8,470 nt of DNA from Bacteroidales bacterium (GTDB lineage Bacteria > Bacteroidota > Bacteroidia > Bacteroidales > UBA1402): assembly GCA_003506275.1 (NCBI GenBank), contig DOBD01000136.1, positions 4,993 to 13,462 on the forward strand, read 5' to 3'. The position numbers and the translations under genes are program-made. This document shows, piece after piece, positions 8,408-8,470 of the stretch; the stretch's first letter is position 1; each line of letters begins with the position of its first letter. The notes under the pieces were generated by a model. That model was given only the letters and a program-made list of their open reading frames with translations, was not told the DNA's origin and searched no databases.

Positions 8408-8423
8408 GTGTCAAAAAAGACAC
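8408..8423 (+). terminator. Hairpin after the cupin gene (A6 loop), copy 2 of the repeated element; possible weak terminator
   Basis: GTGTC and GACAC pair perfectly over 5 bp around a loop of six A, 10 bases after the cupin stop. The tail is ACTTTATATC, AT-rich but without a proper T-run, so an intrinsic terminator role is doubtful. The inner 12 bases match the element after the HTCS gene. From here to the window end (8470) I see no open frame that continues: the ATG at 8437 meets a stop at 8458. Confidence 0.35.
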
Positions 8424-8470
8424 ACTTTATATCAAAATGACAACCATTACGATGAAATAGTCTACGTATC

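Noticed and set aside
8437..8460. Start of another gene near the right edge (ATG at 8437).
   Set aside because: The frame reads MTTITMK and stops at TAG 8458-8460, so no gene begins here.

Overview
The window looks like a piece of a Bacteroidota (probably Bacteroidales) chromosome. Three things point there. One is a full-length hybrid two-component system, in which the sensor, kinase, receiver and AraC-type regulator are fused in one chain; this architecture is essentially a Bacteroidota hallmark. The second is the group-typical N-terminus of the GltD protein. The third is the absence of Shine-Dalgarno sequences before the starts, with A/T-rich leaders instead. All four genes are on the + strand and packed tightly. 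I see no tRNA, rRNA, CRISPR array, insertion sequence or integrase.

Layout: (1) 38-1459 is gltD, the small subunit of NADPH glutamate synthase, a central nitrogen-assimilation gene whose partner gltB probably lies just off the left edge. (2) 1460-1534 is a short spacer separating housekeeping from accessory genes, with no convincing terminator or promoter. (3) 1535-5947 is a 1470-residue hybrid sensor/regulator (HTCS). (4) 5980-8052 is a secreted two-domain enzyme: an N-terminal CE8 pectin methylesterase joined to a C-terminal GH105 unsaturated galacturonyl/rhamnogalacturonyl hydrolase. (5) 8068-8397 is a small cupin of the KdgF type. (6) 8398-8470 is non-coding and holds a small A6-loop hairpin.

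Functionally, genes 3 to 5 read as one edge of a pectin-utilisation locus. The HTCS would sense a pectin oligosaccharide in the periplasm and switch on the locus. The fusion enzyme would remove methyl esters and then release the 4,5-unsaturated galacturonate left at non-reducing ends by pectate lyases. The cupin would open that unsaturated monomer to the linear keto-uronate that enters the DKI/KDG pathway. Polysaccharide lyase, SusC/SusD and transporter genes are not in the window and would be expected to the right.

The most notable points are the CE8-GH105 fusion, the periplasm/cytoplasm split between the hydrolase and the KdgF-like enzyme, the close coupling of the regulator to its likely target, and an identical 12-base palindromic element at two gene ends. 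None of these amounts to a demonstrably new system; I judge the region a recognisable catabolic locus with an interesting enzyme architecture.
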